A stretch of DNA of 31,105 nucleotides from a bacterium (GCA_004559785.1 SFXD01000017.1:1-31105); one strand, 5' to 3'. Numbered from the stretch's first letter, positions 1 through 9,241 are shown. Notes: a model not told the origin generated them from the letters alone. A program made the numbers and translations.

Positions 1-334
1 GCTCGGCTTTGCCAAGAGTGGTCAGACTTAAAGTTATGCTGCGCTCTTTCGCATCTTCCTCTTTTTTCCGATACACGGTGAATCCTCCAGAACTACGTCC
101 TTTTGTCCGATGAACCAAACGACCTATGCTGTCAGGCATGAAAACGGCATTAACTTTTTGTGCAAGAGTGCGGTCTAAGTTCTTGCCAATGATTGAACAT
201 GCTGAATACATCGCCTTCATCAGATGCGTTTTACCTGTACCGTTCTCACCTACGATAATATTAATGCCTGGAGAGAAACTGATGTCAATATCGCTAAAGA
301 CAGTAAAGCTTTCTGCTTGGAATTTCGTTATCAT
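1..334 (-). CDS. AAA family ATPase, N-terminal part (runs off the window)
   Basis: This frame reads leftward from an ATG at 334-332 to the window edge without a stop, giving about 111 residues. It begins MITKFQAESFTVFSD and carries a Walker A motif, GENGTGKT, at about residues 34-41. The layout of a short beta-rich start, then SPGINIIVGENGTGKT, is that of RecF/SMC-like AAA ATPases (AAA_15/AAA_21 type), which bind and hydrolyse ATP and often act on DNA or as the sensor half of defence systems. The start overlaps the stop of the upstream helicase by four bases (ATGA), so translation is probably coupled. Base composition is more AT-rich than the helicase. Walker B and any effector domain lie outside the window, so the subtype stays open. 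Confidence 0.8.
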   Translation of the reverse strand, partial: MITKFQAESFTVFSDIDISFSPGINIIVGENGTGKTHLMKAMYSACSIIGKNLDRTLAQKVNAVFMPDSIGRLVHRTKGRSSGGFTVYRKKEEDAKERSITLSLTTLGKAE

Positions 335-3264
335 ATTGTCTTGTTGAAGAATTTGTTGATGATGTCGTTTGTCTTATTTATACGTTCGCTCTCGCTCAGT
401 GAATCTTCAAGATAGAGATAGTCGAAGCGGCGGTAGCCGAACTTCTCTTCGTTCTGCCTGAGGAACTGCCCCTCGACGAATGCACGGCGGTCCTTGAACG
501 CCTCGTCCTGGGCATAGAGTGCGCCCTTGGTCTCCACGATGAGCACCTTGTGGATTTTGTCGTCTTGACGCTTCACGATAAGGAAGTCGGGCGTATATCT
601 ACCAATGAATTTCCACTGGCCGTGGGCGTTCTTCTTGAAGCAGTCGATGCGGAACTCCGTGAACTGCCCGTCGCCGTTGTAATACACTTCCAGTTTGTGC
701 TCGTGGATGCATTGCTGCGTCAACACCTCGTTGAGGAAGACGGACTCAAAGGCACTATCCACGTGATAAGGCAGATAGTGGTAGGAGCGGTCTTTGTTTG
801 GCTCACTGCTGAATTTCGCCTTGAGTTGCTCTGCCATTGCCGTCTGTCCCATAGCCATCAGTCCGTCGATGATGGCTTGCGTCTTGTCATCCACAAGCAC
901 CTCGCCACGGTCTTCCTTCACGATATTCTCCACCTTGTCCCTGTCGGGAATATAGTCCTTCTCCTTTGATTTCAGCACCTCAATAGGCGAAAAGACGGTG
1001 TCGGCATGGATGTGCAGCAGCGAGGCATCGGTATCTATGAGTTCCTGCCGCACGCTGAGGATGCGCTTCACGTAGAAGGCCTTGCGGATGTTGGCATTCA
1101 CCCGGGCAATGTCATAGTGGGAGCTGAACCGTGTCATGCCCTCTGCATCGGTATAGGTGATGGCGTTGAAGATAGCTTCGAGGGCATCCTGTTGGCGGTT
1201 GAGCTGCTGGACGGTAATATTTCCGAAACTCTCCTTGGCTATGCGGTACAGCCATTGGTTGTAGTTGGTGATTTCGCTGCCATGCTCACCGCTGTCTGCA
1301 ATGGTGCTTGTGCGCTGCAGCCCTCGGTCGGTTATTTGCCATTCGGTCACTACGGGATTATCCACGTATGCAGATTCTGCGGCATTGCTCAGTTCCTCGC
1401 GAGTGGTATCGTCGGTCACTTGATATTCAATCACACCCGTACTTGTCACCCGCATCTGGTAAAACTCCACCTTTGGGAGGTGCAGGTGGGCGGTGCGGTC
1501 GTAGCGGTTGAGCAGAACGACATCCTCACGTTTCCTGCCCTGCTGAAACTCCAGAATGGAGATGTGCTGCTGCTTCTGCAGCTGTTCGTCGAGATACTTG
1601 TAGTTCTCGCTGTTCATATAGATGAGGGCAGTCTCACGGCTTGCGTCCGTCACCTCCCGCAGACAGCGGCATGATGTCTGGAGTACCATGTTCTTGGGGC
1701 AGTCTTTCTCCTGCGATAGGATGATGCCCGTAAGGCTTTTGCAATCCCATCCCTCCTTGCCAATCTGTACGAGCAAAATGATGCGCTTGCGCGACTGTGG
1801 GCGGTCGAGCATGGCAAACTCCGCGCGTGCCGTCTGCGGGGCAGGATATTGCCTGTTGCCTTCATGGAACTTCAGCACCGCCTCTGCCGGGTCGATGCCT
1901 TCTTCACTGCATATACGGTTGACAAGCGGATAGATGACCGTTTCGAGCGTCTCAATGGTTCCGCAGTAGATGCCCAACTTGGCGCAGGTGCCATTGGCAT
2001 ACACGGTGTCCTTGTACAGGTGCAGGAACTCCCTTACACCTTTCTCCACAATCTCCTCGCGCTCGCTGCTGTCGCTCCTTACGACTTTTGGCACTTTGAG
2101 GAAATTGCCTATACCCTCAGCCAAAGGATAGTAGTTGGTGATGTTCGACATCTCGGTGGTAGCCACGCTCTGCTCCTCGGTCACGGCTATCTTGTCCTTC
2201 TTGTCAAGATACGGAGTGCCTGAAAAGCCCAATACTGTGGTGATGGAGCCCTGGCTTGCCCAGCGGTTGACCACGGTGCGAAGCTTAGCCTCGTCATCGT
2301 TGGCAGAGGAAGACACATGGTGCACCTCGTCGAGCAGGATGGACAGGTGGGGCAGTTTGCCTATCTTGTTGCGCAGTTCGTTGGCCACACGATCTTTCTC
2401 GTCGTCCGACTCATCGTGGAAGTCAAACAGCCCATCCCTGCCTTTGTCGATACGGTCGAGTATCACCTTCTCAGCATTGGTCACAGCCACAAGGCCGAAG
2501 AGTTCAGCCAAGGGTTCGTGTATGGCTATCTTCTGCACATTAGGGTTCTTGGTGCGGTTTGACTTATTGGCACTCTTGTTCTCGTCCAGCATTTCAAACT
2601 TCAGTTCACGCTTCAGTTGCGATGCTGCCGGCTCAGGTATCACCCACGAGGGGTCGAATTCCTGTATGGTGCGGAGGCTCGGAATGACGGAAGTCTTCAA
2701 TCCCGACGGCACCAATATCATGAAGTTGTGGGCAAAGGCAGGATTGTCAGGTTCCTGCCGGGCAAAATAAAGGTCGACGTAGATGAATGCCGCCATGAGG
2801 AAAGTCTTGCCCGCACCCATCGGAAGGCTGAACACATAGTCGGGGTAGTTGACACCGTAGAAGACACGGTTGAAGATACCGTCGAAATCGATGTTCAGAG
2901 GCTCTGCCATCACCGCCTTGCGCAAACCTTCGGCAAGGGGCTTGCCCTTCTCTTCCTTCAGCGAGGCAAACTCATAGAGAGCAACGGCAGCAGGCGACTC
3001 CTTGAACACCCTGCGTGCGGCGGCAGACAACGGCATATTGTCAATATCGTCGTGGGTGAGCGTGTTGAACTTGCCCTGCTTGAAGAGTTCGGCAAGCGGC
3101 AGGTTCTGGCATTCTATTTTCAGATACAAGTACGTCTTGATGGCATCCACCTGGGCGTCACGCATCTTGCCCCGCTGCTCCATGTAAGCGATGAGCGGCA
3201 AGGCCGGGCAATCCGGGCGCGAAAGCCATTGGTCGCGCTTGTGGGTTATTATATGGTAGAACAT
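331..3264 (-). CDS. Type III restriction Res-like SF2 helicase with C-terminal PD-(D/E)XK nuclease
   Basis: The 977-residue protein has superfamily 2 helicase motifs in order: motif I PMGAGKT (148-154), motif II DEVH (312-315), motif III SGT (348-350), motif V region IGKEGWDC (501-508), and motif VI QTSCRCLR (529-536), which fits QxxxRxxR. Near the C-terminus TPDF (D893) and ETKG (E911, K913) form a PD-(D/E)XK nuclease signature. This is the architecture of the Res subunit of type III restriction enzymes, which translocates on DNA and cleaves it. It is the first gene after its own promoter, and the next gene is an AAA ATPase overlapping by four bases. No Mod methyltransferase lies upstream or in the window, unlike the classical mod-res order. 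It may instead be a stand-alone defence or repair helicase-nuclease. Confidence 0.85.
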   Translation of the reverse strand: MFYHIITHKRDQWLSRPDCPALPLIAYMEQRGKMRDAQVDAIKTYLYLKIECQNLPLAELFKQGKFNTLTHDDIDNMPLSAAARRVFKESPAAVALYEFASLKEEKGKPLAEGLRKAVMAEPLNIDFDGIFNRVFYGVNYPDYVFSLPMGAGKTFLMAAFIYVDLYFARQEPDNPAFAHNFMILVPSGLKTSVIPSLRTIQEFDPSWVIPEPAASQLKRELKFEMLDENKSANKSNRTKNPNVQKIAIHEPLAELFGLVAVTNAEKVILDRIDKGRDGLFDFHDESDDEKDRVANELRNKIGKLPHLSILLDEVHHVSSSANDDEAKLRTVVNRWASQGSITTVLGFSGTPYLDKKDKIAVTEEQSVATTEMSNITNYYPLAEGIGNFLKVPKVVRSDSSEREEIVEKGVREFLHLYKDTVYANGTCAKLGIYCGTIETLETVIYPLVNRICSEEGIDPAEAVLKFHEGNRQYPAPQTARAEFAMLDRPQSRKRIILLVQIGKEGWDCKSLTGIILSQEKDCPKNMVLQTSCRCLREVTDASRETALIYMNSENYKYLDEQLQKQQHISILEFQQGRKREDVVLLNRYDRTAHLHLPKVEFYQMRVTSTGVIEYQVTDDTTREELSNAAESAYVDNPVVTEWQITDRGLQRTSTIADSGEHGSEITNYNQWLYRIAKESFGNITVQQLNRQQDALEAIFNAITYTDAEGMTRFSSHYDIARVNANIRKAFYVKRILSVRQELIDTDASLLHIHADTVFSPIEVLKSKEKDYIPDRDKVENIVKEDRGEVLVDDKTQAIIDGLMAMGQTAMAEQLKAKFSSEPNKDRSYHYLPYHVDSAFESVFLNEVLTQQCIHEHKLEVYYNGDGQFTEFRIDCFKKNAHGQWKFIGRYTPDFLIVKRQDDKIHKVLIVETKGALYAQDEAFKDRRAFVEGQFLRQNEEKFGYRRFDYLYLEDSLSESERINKTNDIINKFFNKTI

Positions 3265-3284
3265 ATCCTATCTTTATTTCGAAT

Positions 3285-3319
3285 GCAAATATACATGAAA
3301 ATTCCCAATTATAAACCAA
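3285..3319 (-). promoter_or_regulatory. Bacteroidota-type promoter for the helicase operon
   Basis: On the minus strand TATATTTGC (3293-3285) matches the -7 consensus TAnnTTTG. A TTGG (3319-3316) lies about 22-23 bases upstream, slightly farther than the ideal 19-21. The predicted leader to the ATG at 3264 is about 15-20 bases. Confidence 0.55.
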
Positions 3320-3383
3320 CCGAGATAAAGAAACTTATTCAACTTTCGCATGTTCAAATGGATTAGGTATCAAAAGAAAGTCC

Positions 3384-3406
3384 GGTGCGCCCCTTTGGGG
3401 CGTGCC
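3384..3406. repeat. GC-rich inverted repeat between divergent genes
   Basis: The arms 3384-3393 and 3397-3406 pair over ten positions (two G-U) around a TTT loop, with core GCGCCCC/GGGGCGT. It sits in the 291-base gap between the helicase and the response regulator. No T-run follows on either strand, so it is not a typical terminator. The rest of the gap holds the two divergent promoters and nothing else recognised. Confidence 0.5.
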
Positions 3407-3491
3407 TTGAACCGTTGTTATACCAGCGTCAAGCACTTGCGGTACTTGGAAAAACATTCTAATGACCGATTCGGGTTTTTCACGACGTTCC

Positions 3492-3525
3492 TTGTCTGAT
3501 TTGTCACTTTTTTTTGTATTTTTGC
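3492..3525 (+). promoter_or_regulatory. Promoter of the response regulator/kinase operon
   Basis: TATTTTTGC at 3517-3525 matches the TAnnTTTG -7 motif. A TTG at 3492-3494 lies 22 bases upstream. The predicted start of transcription near 3532 leaves a leader of about 24 bases to the ATG at 3556. Confidence 0.55.
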
Positions 3526-3555
3526 AGCGTCATACCATCCCATTAAGTGCAGACA

Positions 3556-4863
3556 ATGAAGAAAAAAGGCGATATACTCATCATAGACGACAACGAGGCG
3601 ATGCTCGTGTCGCTCAGGATGCTCCTGAAGAATGTGTTCGAGGATGTGCAGACATCCGCCACTCCCAACGCCATCCCGTCGCTCCTGCGAAAGAAGAAGC
3701 CCGATGTGGTGCTGCTCGACATGAATTTCGGACGTGGCATCAACAACGGAAACGAGGGACTCTTCTGGCTGAAGGAGATAAAACGCCTGGAACCCGAAGT
3801 AGCAGTCGTGCTCTTTACGGCCTATGCCGACATCGACCTGGCCGTGAAGGGAATAAAGGAAGGAGCAGCCGACTTTGTCGTTAAGCCGTTTGAAAACGTA
3901 GTGCTGGTGGAGAAGCTGACCGCACTCAGAAGAAAGGAAGCGGGAAGGCTGACCCCGAGGCTTGCCGAGCTGTGTTATTGGGGGCAGTCGAAGACGATGG
4001 AGGAACTGCACGTTATGGCAGAGAAAGTGGCCGTCACCGATGCCAACATACTCATCACCGGCGAAAACGGCACAGGCAAGGAGGTGCTGGCACGAGAGAT
4101 TCACCGATTGTCAAGACGCTCGGGACGTCAGATGGTGACCGTCGATATGGGTGCCGTCAGCGAAACGCTCTTCGAGAGCGAACTGTTCGGCTATATGCGC
4201 GGAGCCTTCACCGACGCCAAAAGCGACAAGCCCGGAAAGATGGAGTTGGCAGAGGGCAGTACGCTGTTTATGGACGAAATAGGCAATCTCTCCTACCCTC
4301 TTCAGGCAAAACTGCTCAACGCCCTTCAGAGGAGGACCGTCACACGCATCGGAGGAACAAAGGAGATACCCATCAACCTGAGGCTCATCACCGCCACCAA
4401 CCGCAACCTGCAGCAGATGGTACAGGAGGGCACATTCCGCGAGGACCTCCTCTACCGCATCAACACCATCTGCCTCCACCTGCCGCCTTTGCGCGAACGT
4501 AAGGAAGACATCATGCCGCTGGCAGAGCGGTTCGTCGGCAAGTTTGCCAGTCTCTACGGCAAGCCGCCCATTGCATTGGACGAGAAGACGCAAAAAGCAC
4601 TCGTCACCTACCCCTGGCCCGGGAACATACGCGAGCTGGAGCATTGCATGGAGCGTGCCGTGATACTGGGCGAGGTAGCCTTGCCTGACCTTCCTGCCTC
4701 CTCCACCTCTTCCCCGGTGTCGTCCGTCTCGCTTGCCTCCATGGAGCGCGACCTCATTGCCCGCACCATACATGACTGCGAGGGCAACCTCACGCTTGTG
4801 GCACACCGACTGGACATCTCACGCCAGACTCTATACAACAAGATAAAGAAATATGGACTCTGA
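3556..4863 (+). CDS. NtrC-type sigma-54-dependent response regulator
   Basis: This 435-residue protein has three domains. The receiver domain (about 4-125) has acidic pair D11/D12, phosphoacceptor D55 (VVLLDMNF), T88 and K110. The AAA+ domain has Walker A GENGTGKE (169-176), the sigma-54 contact loop as GAFTDA (216-221) instead of GAFTGA, Walker B LFMDEIG, and an R-finger region FREDLLYRIN. A Fis-type helix-turn-helix ends the protein (NLTLVAHRLDISRQTLYNKI). Once phosphorylated by its kinase it should activate RpoN promoters. I chose the ATG at 3556; a GTG at 3547 would add three residues. Its last 11 bases overlap the kinase gene. The likely targets are the neighbouring efflux genes, where two sigma-54-like promoters are seen (inference). 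Confidence 0.93.
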   Translation: MKKKGDILIIDDNEAMLVSLRMLLKNVFEDVQTSATPNAIPSLLRKKKPDVVLLDMNFGRGINNGNEGLFWLKEIKRLEPEVAVVLFTAYADIDLAVKGIKEGAADFVVKPFENVVLVEKLTALRRKEAGRLTPRLAELCYWGQSKTMEELHVMAEKVAVTDANILITGENGTGKEVLAREIHRLSRRSGRQMVTVDMGAVSETLFESELFGYMRGAFTDAKSDKPGKMELAEGSTLFMDEIGNLSYPLQAKLLNALQRRTVTRIGGTKEIPINLRLITATNRNLQQMVQEGTFREDLLYRINTICLHLPPLRERKEDIMPLAERFVGKFASLYGKPPIALDEKTQKALVTYPWPGNIRELEHCMERAVILGEVALPDLPASSTSSPVSSVSLASMERDLIARTIHDCEGNLTLVAHRLDISRQTLYNKIKKYGL

Positions 4864-5977
4864 CGTCATCCTCGCAATCCTTGCCACTGCCGCCGCCAGT
4901 GCCGTGGGCTACTGGCGGCTGTATCGCCGCTACCGGCGCACGATAGGCAAGGTGACGTTTCTCTTCAATGCCATCGACAACCTCGATTTCTCCTTCCGCT
5001 TTCCCGAGGAAGGGCGCGACCGTGTAGTCAATGAGTCGCTCAACCGCATCCGGCGCATCCTGGAACAGGCGCGAACCGACCTCATGGAGCGCGAGCGGTT
5101 CTATGAGCAGATTATCAATGCCGTTTCCACTGGCATCATGGTGGTGGACGAGCGAGGGAGCGTACTCCAATACAACGAGGCAGCACTGCGACTGCTGGGC
5201 ACGGAAATCATCACTTTCGAAAGCCAGGTGAAGGAAAGACTCTCTTCCGACAATTTCTCCACGCGCGAAACCTCCGCACTCCTCCATAACCAGAAAGTGA
5301 GAATCATCGCCTTCAGCGACATCCGCAGCGAACTTTCTTCGCACGAGCTGGAATCCTGGACAAAGCTCATCCGCGTACTGACGCATGAAATCATGAACAC
5401 TGTGGCACCGATAACCTCGCTCAGCGAGACACTGAGCCACAAGGCCGGCGGCAACGAGGTGCGCAAAGGCCTTTCCGTCATCCATTCCACCGGCAAGCAA
5501 CTGCTCAACTTTGTGGAGAGCTATCGCCGCATGACGCTCATTCCCCGTCCGCAACCAAGGCTTTTCTATGTGAAGCCCTTCCTCGAACGCCTCATGACCA
5601 TCAGTTCCGAATATTCCAGGCAGACGGTGGCATCGCTCACCATGACGGATGCCGACCTTCTCCTGTATGCCGACGAAAGCCTCATCGCCCACGTCGTAAC
5701 CAATCTGCTGAAGAATGCCATAGAGGCGGATGCCACCTCCATCACCCTCTCTGCCTACACCATGCCCGACGATTCCATCTGCATCGACATAGGCAACAAC
5801 GGCAAGCCCATTCCCGTCGATGAGACCGGACAGATTTTCGTGCCTTTCTTCACCACAAAATCCACGGGCTACGGCATAGGTCTAAGCATCTCCCGCCAAA
5901 TTATGAAACAAAGCGGCGGCAGCATCGAGCTCGTCGCATCCGATACTGCCACAACCCTGTTCCGCCTCAGATTCTGA
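4853..5977 (+). CDS. Membrane-anchored sensor histidine kinase (NtrB-like, PAS domain)
   Basis: The 374-residue kinase starts with one hydrophobic segment (about 4-20) followed by basic residues, so it is anchored with almost no periplasmic part. A linker and a PAS-like region (about 82-150, IINAVSTGIMVVDERG) precede the dimerisation box with phospho-accepting H178 (LTHEIMN). The catalytic domain has the N box NLLKNAIEAD (about 284-293), G1 DIGNNGKPIP, and G2 GYGIGLSISR. It should phosphorylate the regulator whose gene it overlaps by 11 bases. The lack of a large external sensor domain suggests sensing in or near the membrane, as in intramembrane-sensing kinases. The signal is unknown. Confidence 0.92.
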   Translation: MDSDVILAILATAAASAVGYWRLYRRYRRTIGKVTFLFNAIDNLDFSFRFPEEGRDRVVNESLNRIRRILEQARTDLMERERFYEQIINAVSTGIMVVDERGSVLQYNEAALRLLGTEIITFESQVKERLSSDNFSTRETSALLHNQKVRIIAFSDIRSELSSHELESWTKLIRVLTHEIMNTVAPITSLSETLSHKAGGNEVRKGLSVIHSTGKQLLNFVESYRRMTLIPRPQPRLFYVKPFLERLMTISSEYSRQTVASLTMTDADLLLYADESLIAHVVTNLLKNAIEADATSITLSAYTMPDDSICIDIGNNGKPIPVDETGQIFVPFFTTKSTGYGIGLSISRQIMKQSGGSIELVASDTATTLFRLRF

Positions 5978-6039
5978 CAGAAAACATATATACAAGTTAC
6001 TTGAAGGAAACATCCCCCGCAGATGGAGCTATCTTCTAC

Positions 6040-6112
6040 GCCAGTAAGATTAATAACCTTGCAGCAGTAAGATTAATAACCTTAACGCCGCAAGGTTATT
6101 AATCTTACTGGC
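6040..6112. repeat. Direct plus inverted repeat cluster between convergent genes
   Basis: Copy 1 (6040-6062) is repeated as a shorter direct copy (6065-6083), and the exact reverse complement of copy 1 follows at 6090-6112. The common core is AAGATTAATAACCTT. Copies 2 and 3 form a perfect 19-bp stem with an 8-base loop; copies 1 and 3 form a 23-bp stem. It lies between the 3' ends of the kinase and the ABC ATPase, so it could stop transcription from both sides. T-tracts are poor, and an interspersed repeat family is equally possible. The rest of 5978-6177 shows nothing recognisable. Confidence 0.75.
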
Positions 6113-6177
6113 AAGTATAACGTATTAACAACTCTGGGAAGATAATATGACTATGGTTGGAAATCAGTCACCGTCGG

Positions 6178-6843
6178 TTAATCCTCCACGATTTTTCCGT
6201 CGAATAACTTTATTACTCGCTGCGCCATCGAGGCATCGCGGTCACTGTGCGTCACCATTACTATCGTTGTGCCCTCGCGGTTAAGCTCCGTCAAGAGTTT
6301 CATCACCTCTATGCCGTTCTTTGAGTCGAGATTACCCGTCGGCTCGTCGGCGAGTATCATCTTGGGATTGAACACCACGGCACGGGCTATTGCCACCCTT
6401 TGCTGCTGACCGCCCGAGAGCTGGTGGGGGAAATGCTTGGCACGATGACTTATCGCCATGCGCTTCATGATGTCCTGCACCCTCTGGCGGCGTTCCTTGG
6501 CGGGGATATTAAGATAGGTGAGCGGCAGTTCGATGTTCTCCTCTACGTTCAGCTCGTCAATCAGGTTGAACGATTGGAAAACGAAACCAATCTGTCCCTT
6601 GCGCACGTCGGTGCGGTCTTTCTCCTTCAAGGAATCCACCGGGTTCCCGTCGAGCCAATACTTGCCGCCCGTGGGATTGTCGAGCAGTCCGAGGATGTTG
6701 AGCAATGTCGATTTGCCACATCCCGAGGGTCCCATAATAGCCACAAACTCGCCGTCCTTCACTTCGAACGACACTCCATTCAATGCAATAGTCTCCACCT
6801 CTTCCGTGCGGAACGACTTTGATAGATTCTCTGCTTTGATCAT
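6178..6843 (-). CDS. ABC transporter ATP-binding protein, MacB/LolD type (second copy)
   Basis: This 221-residue ATPase has Walker A GPSGCGKST (38-46), Q-loop FVFQSFNLI (about 87-95), signature LSGGQQQRVAIARA (142-155), Walker B MILADEP (162-168) and H-loop H199. These are the hallmarks of the LolD/MacB family, which power FtsX-like permeases in lipoprotein release or tripartite export. It is the last gene of the minus-strand efflux operon, 21 bases after the permease stop. It closely resembles the ATPase at 14425-15099, indicating duplication. It presumably drives the permeases at 6865-9234 and 9242-11590. Confidence 0.95.
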   Translation of the reverse strand: MIKAENLSKSFRTEEVETIALNGVSFEVKDGEFVAIMGPSGCGKSTLLNILGLLDNPTGGKYWLDGNPVDSLKEKDRTDVRKGQIGFVFQSFNLIDELNVEENIELPLTYLNIPAKERRQRVQDIMKRMAISHRAKHFPHQLSGGQQQRVAIARAVVFNPKMILADEPTGNLDSKNGIEVMKLLTELNREGTTIVMVTHSDRDASMAQRVIKLFDGKIVED

Positions 6844-6864
6844 AATATTCTTTTGTATAGTTCT

Positions 6865-9234
6865 TTAATTATTGTCTTTTATATGTTTTATCGGATTCTC
6901 ATTCGCCGCCATCCAGCTCTGCACCATCACAGCGACAAAGGAAATCACGAGGATGATTGCTCCTGCCACTGCTATCCAGGGCCACCAGGTGATGCGGTAA
7001 GTATATTGTATTATCCAGTCTTTCATGAAATACAAGACGATAGGCACTGAGATGACGAAGGCAATCACTACATACATGAGGAATGTACGCACAAGTCGCC
7101 TGTGCATCTGGCCATTAGTTGAGCCGAACACCTTGCGCACGGCTATCTCCTTCTGCCTTTGCTCGATGAAGTATGTGGACATAGCTATCAAGCCGAGCAT
7201 GGAGATGAGTATAGCCACGAGAGCAAAGAGCGAGACGATGCGCGACGTGCGTATCTGATCTTCAAACCTATCCTGTACCTGCATGTCGACAAAGCGTGCC
7301 TGCCGTGTCCCTAATTCCTCATGATAAATCTTGTGATAGAGTCGTGCTATCTCGTTGTAGCCCTCCTCAAGGTCGCCTTCCATCAGTATGTTCAGATTCC
7401 AGCAATATTGCACCTTGTCAACCACGGAGATGAGCAACTGGCACTGTTCCTCCTCGATGTTGCGTATGCGGAAGTCGCGGAACGTGCCGCCATATTGCTC
7501 CTCGAAATCGTGATTGAGCAAGTGTATCTTCTTCAGTGTGTTGCGTGGGTCGCGTATTGCGTCCGAAGCCTTTGCAGCGTTCTCCATGCTCTTGTTCATA
7601 TAATACATTCCCGGCTTGGGCTTGCTGCCGTCGGTGAGCGAGAGTCCGTAGATGTCGAAGAATTCCTTCTCCACGATGAAATGCTGTATGCTCATGTCAA
7701 CAAAACCCTCGCTGCCCACTATCGTCTGGTTGTTGCCGCCGTCTGCCGGTGTACCCATAGAGGGGGATGCGAGTTTCACGCACGAGAGTGTTTTCAGTTC
7801 CTGGATGAAACTCTCGGGCAACGACACGTTGTTTATGGTCAGTATGTTGTCCTGACGGAACCCCAAGGGAGCGTCGGTAAGGTGTTTCATCTGCATCACC
7901 ATAATCAGGGCGCAGGCGAGCATGGTGATGGTTATGACGTTCTGCACCACGATGAACACCCGGCTGAACACCATCTTCGTCTTGTGGACAAACGTGCCGC
8001 GCACTATCTCCATCGGCTCAACCCTCGATGACACAACAGCAGGGATGATTCCCGAAACGATGCCTGTCGCCAAGAGTATGGCAAGCAGCATCCCTAAGGA
8101 CAACGGGCTGACCATCACCGACATATCCATCCTAGTGCCAAGCAGTTCGCCGAAGCTACGTGAGAAAACGAATGCCAACAGCAAGGCTATCATGAACGCA
8201 AGCACACAAAGCATCATGCTCTCGCCCACGAATCGCATGGCAATCTCCCTGCGCTGCGCTCCGAACAGACGGCGGGCAGCCATCTCGCGGGCACGTTTGC
8301 CCGACTGTGCCACGGTGAGGTTGACATAGTTCATCACGGCAAAAAGCAATATCACGAGAGCCACTGCCGTGAGTATTTTCACCAAGGTGATGTCGCCCGA
8401 CCGCAGATTGCCATTGCCATCAGCCTTTGAGAAGAAGACATCCTTGTATTTGATGGAGAAAGGCTCTATATACATCTTTTCATCGGGCTTCTGCTCAGCA
8501 AAGTGATTCCAGAAGCTGGCATAGCACTCCGTCAGGTCCTTCTCCCTGCCTACGAACGTCTTTTCCTCGCACAGCCTCAGGAAGACACTGCTTCCAGACA
8601 TATTCACCATACCCTGGAGGAAAGCCTCGTCGGTGTTGGCATAGTTGCCGTATTTCTGGCATTGGAAGTTCACCACAATGTCGGGACGGATAAGGATCCT
8701 GCCCTGAAGGTCTTTCATGACACCCGTCACACGAAGCTTCAGTGAGTCGCAGAACGTTATCGTCCTGCCCACCACGTCCGTTTCGCCGAACAGTTTCATG
8801 GCGAAAGTCTCGCTCACCACGGCTGCATCCTTGGCTTCCAGACACCTTGCGGCATCGCCTTCCTTCAGCGGATAGCCGAAGAAGGTGAAGAACGTGGAAT
8901 CGACGGTGAGTGCTTGCGCACGTATCCTTTCATCGCCTTTGTTCACCACCATCCCCATGCCGCACACTCCGCATACCGTCTCAATCTCGGGGAATGTCTT
9001 CATAAGCTGTTTCCCCACGTAATGGTGCGTGCCGAGGTATTTCTTGCCAGACATGCTCATGCCTATGGTCTCAATCCTGTCGCTGTCAGGCACGTCGCGC
9101 GTCACCCGATACTCCTGCCACACATACACACCAATCAGCATGACGAACATCAGCGAGACGGAGAGTCCGAAGACGTTGATGGCGGTGTAGACCTTGTTCC
9201 TTGAAAGAAACGTGATGTACGATTTGATTTTCAT
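6865..9234 (-). CDS. FtsX/MacB-like ABC permease (third permease)
   Basis: This is a 789-residue inner-membrane protein with a MacB-like layout duplicated into two halves. The order is an N-terminal transmembrane helix (about 20-42), a large periplasmic domain, three helices around 285-420 forming an FtsX core, a second periplasmic domain, and a final FtsX core (about 685-785). It should couple ATP hydrolysis to periplasmic conformational change that pushes substrate toward the adaptor and outer membrane channel. The first 44 and last 17 residues are almost identical to the upstream permease, while the middle differs strongly. The gap to the upstream gene is 7 bases. The substrate is unknown. 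Confidence 0.92.
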   Translation of the reverse strand: MKIKSYITFLSRNKVYTAINVFGLSVSLMFVMLIGVYVWQEYRVTRDVPDSDRIETIGMSMSGKKYLGTHHYVGKQLMKTFPEIETVCGVCGMGMVVNKGDERIRAQALTVDSTFFTFFGYPLKEGDAARCLEAKDAAVVSETFAMKLFGETDVVGRTITFCDSLKLRVTGVMKDLQGRILIRPDIVVNFQCQKYGNYANTDEAFLQGMVNMSGSSVFLRLCEEKTFVGREKDLTECYASFWNHFAEQKPDEKMYIEPFSIKYKDVFFSKADGNGNLRSGDITLVKILTAVALVILLFAVMNYVNLTVAQSGKRAREMAARRLFGAQRREIAMRFVGESMMLCVLAFMIALLLAFVFSRSFGELLGTRMDMSVMVSPLSLGMLLAILLATGIVSGIIPAVVSSRVEPMEIVRGTFVHKTKMVFSRVFIVVQNVITITMLACALIMVMQMKHLTDAPLGFRQDNILTINNVSLPESFIQELKTLSCVKLASPSMGTPADGGNNQTIVGSEGFVDMSIQHFIVEKEFFDIYGLSLTDGSKPKPGMYYMNKSMENAAKASDAIRDPRNTLKKIHLLNHDFEEQYGGTFRDFRIRNIEEEQCQLLISVVDKVQYCWNLNILMEGDLEEGYNEIARLYHKIYHEELGTRQARFVDMQVQDRFEDQIRTSRIVSLFALVAILISMLGLIAMSTYFIEQRQKEIAVRKVFGSTNGQMHRRLVRTFLMYVVIAFVISVPIVLYFMKDWIIQYTYRITWWPWIAVAGAIILVISFVAVMVQSWMAANENPIKHIKDNN

Positions 9235-9241
9235 GACTTTA

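Noticed and set aside
3384..3406. Terminator of either flanking gene
   Set aside because: The flanking genes start here rather than end, and no T-run follows the stem on either strand.
3418..4104. Minus-strand frame opposite the response regulator
   Set aside because: It is antisense to the receiver and ATPase domains, with no recognisable motif.
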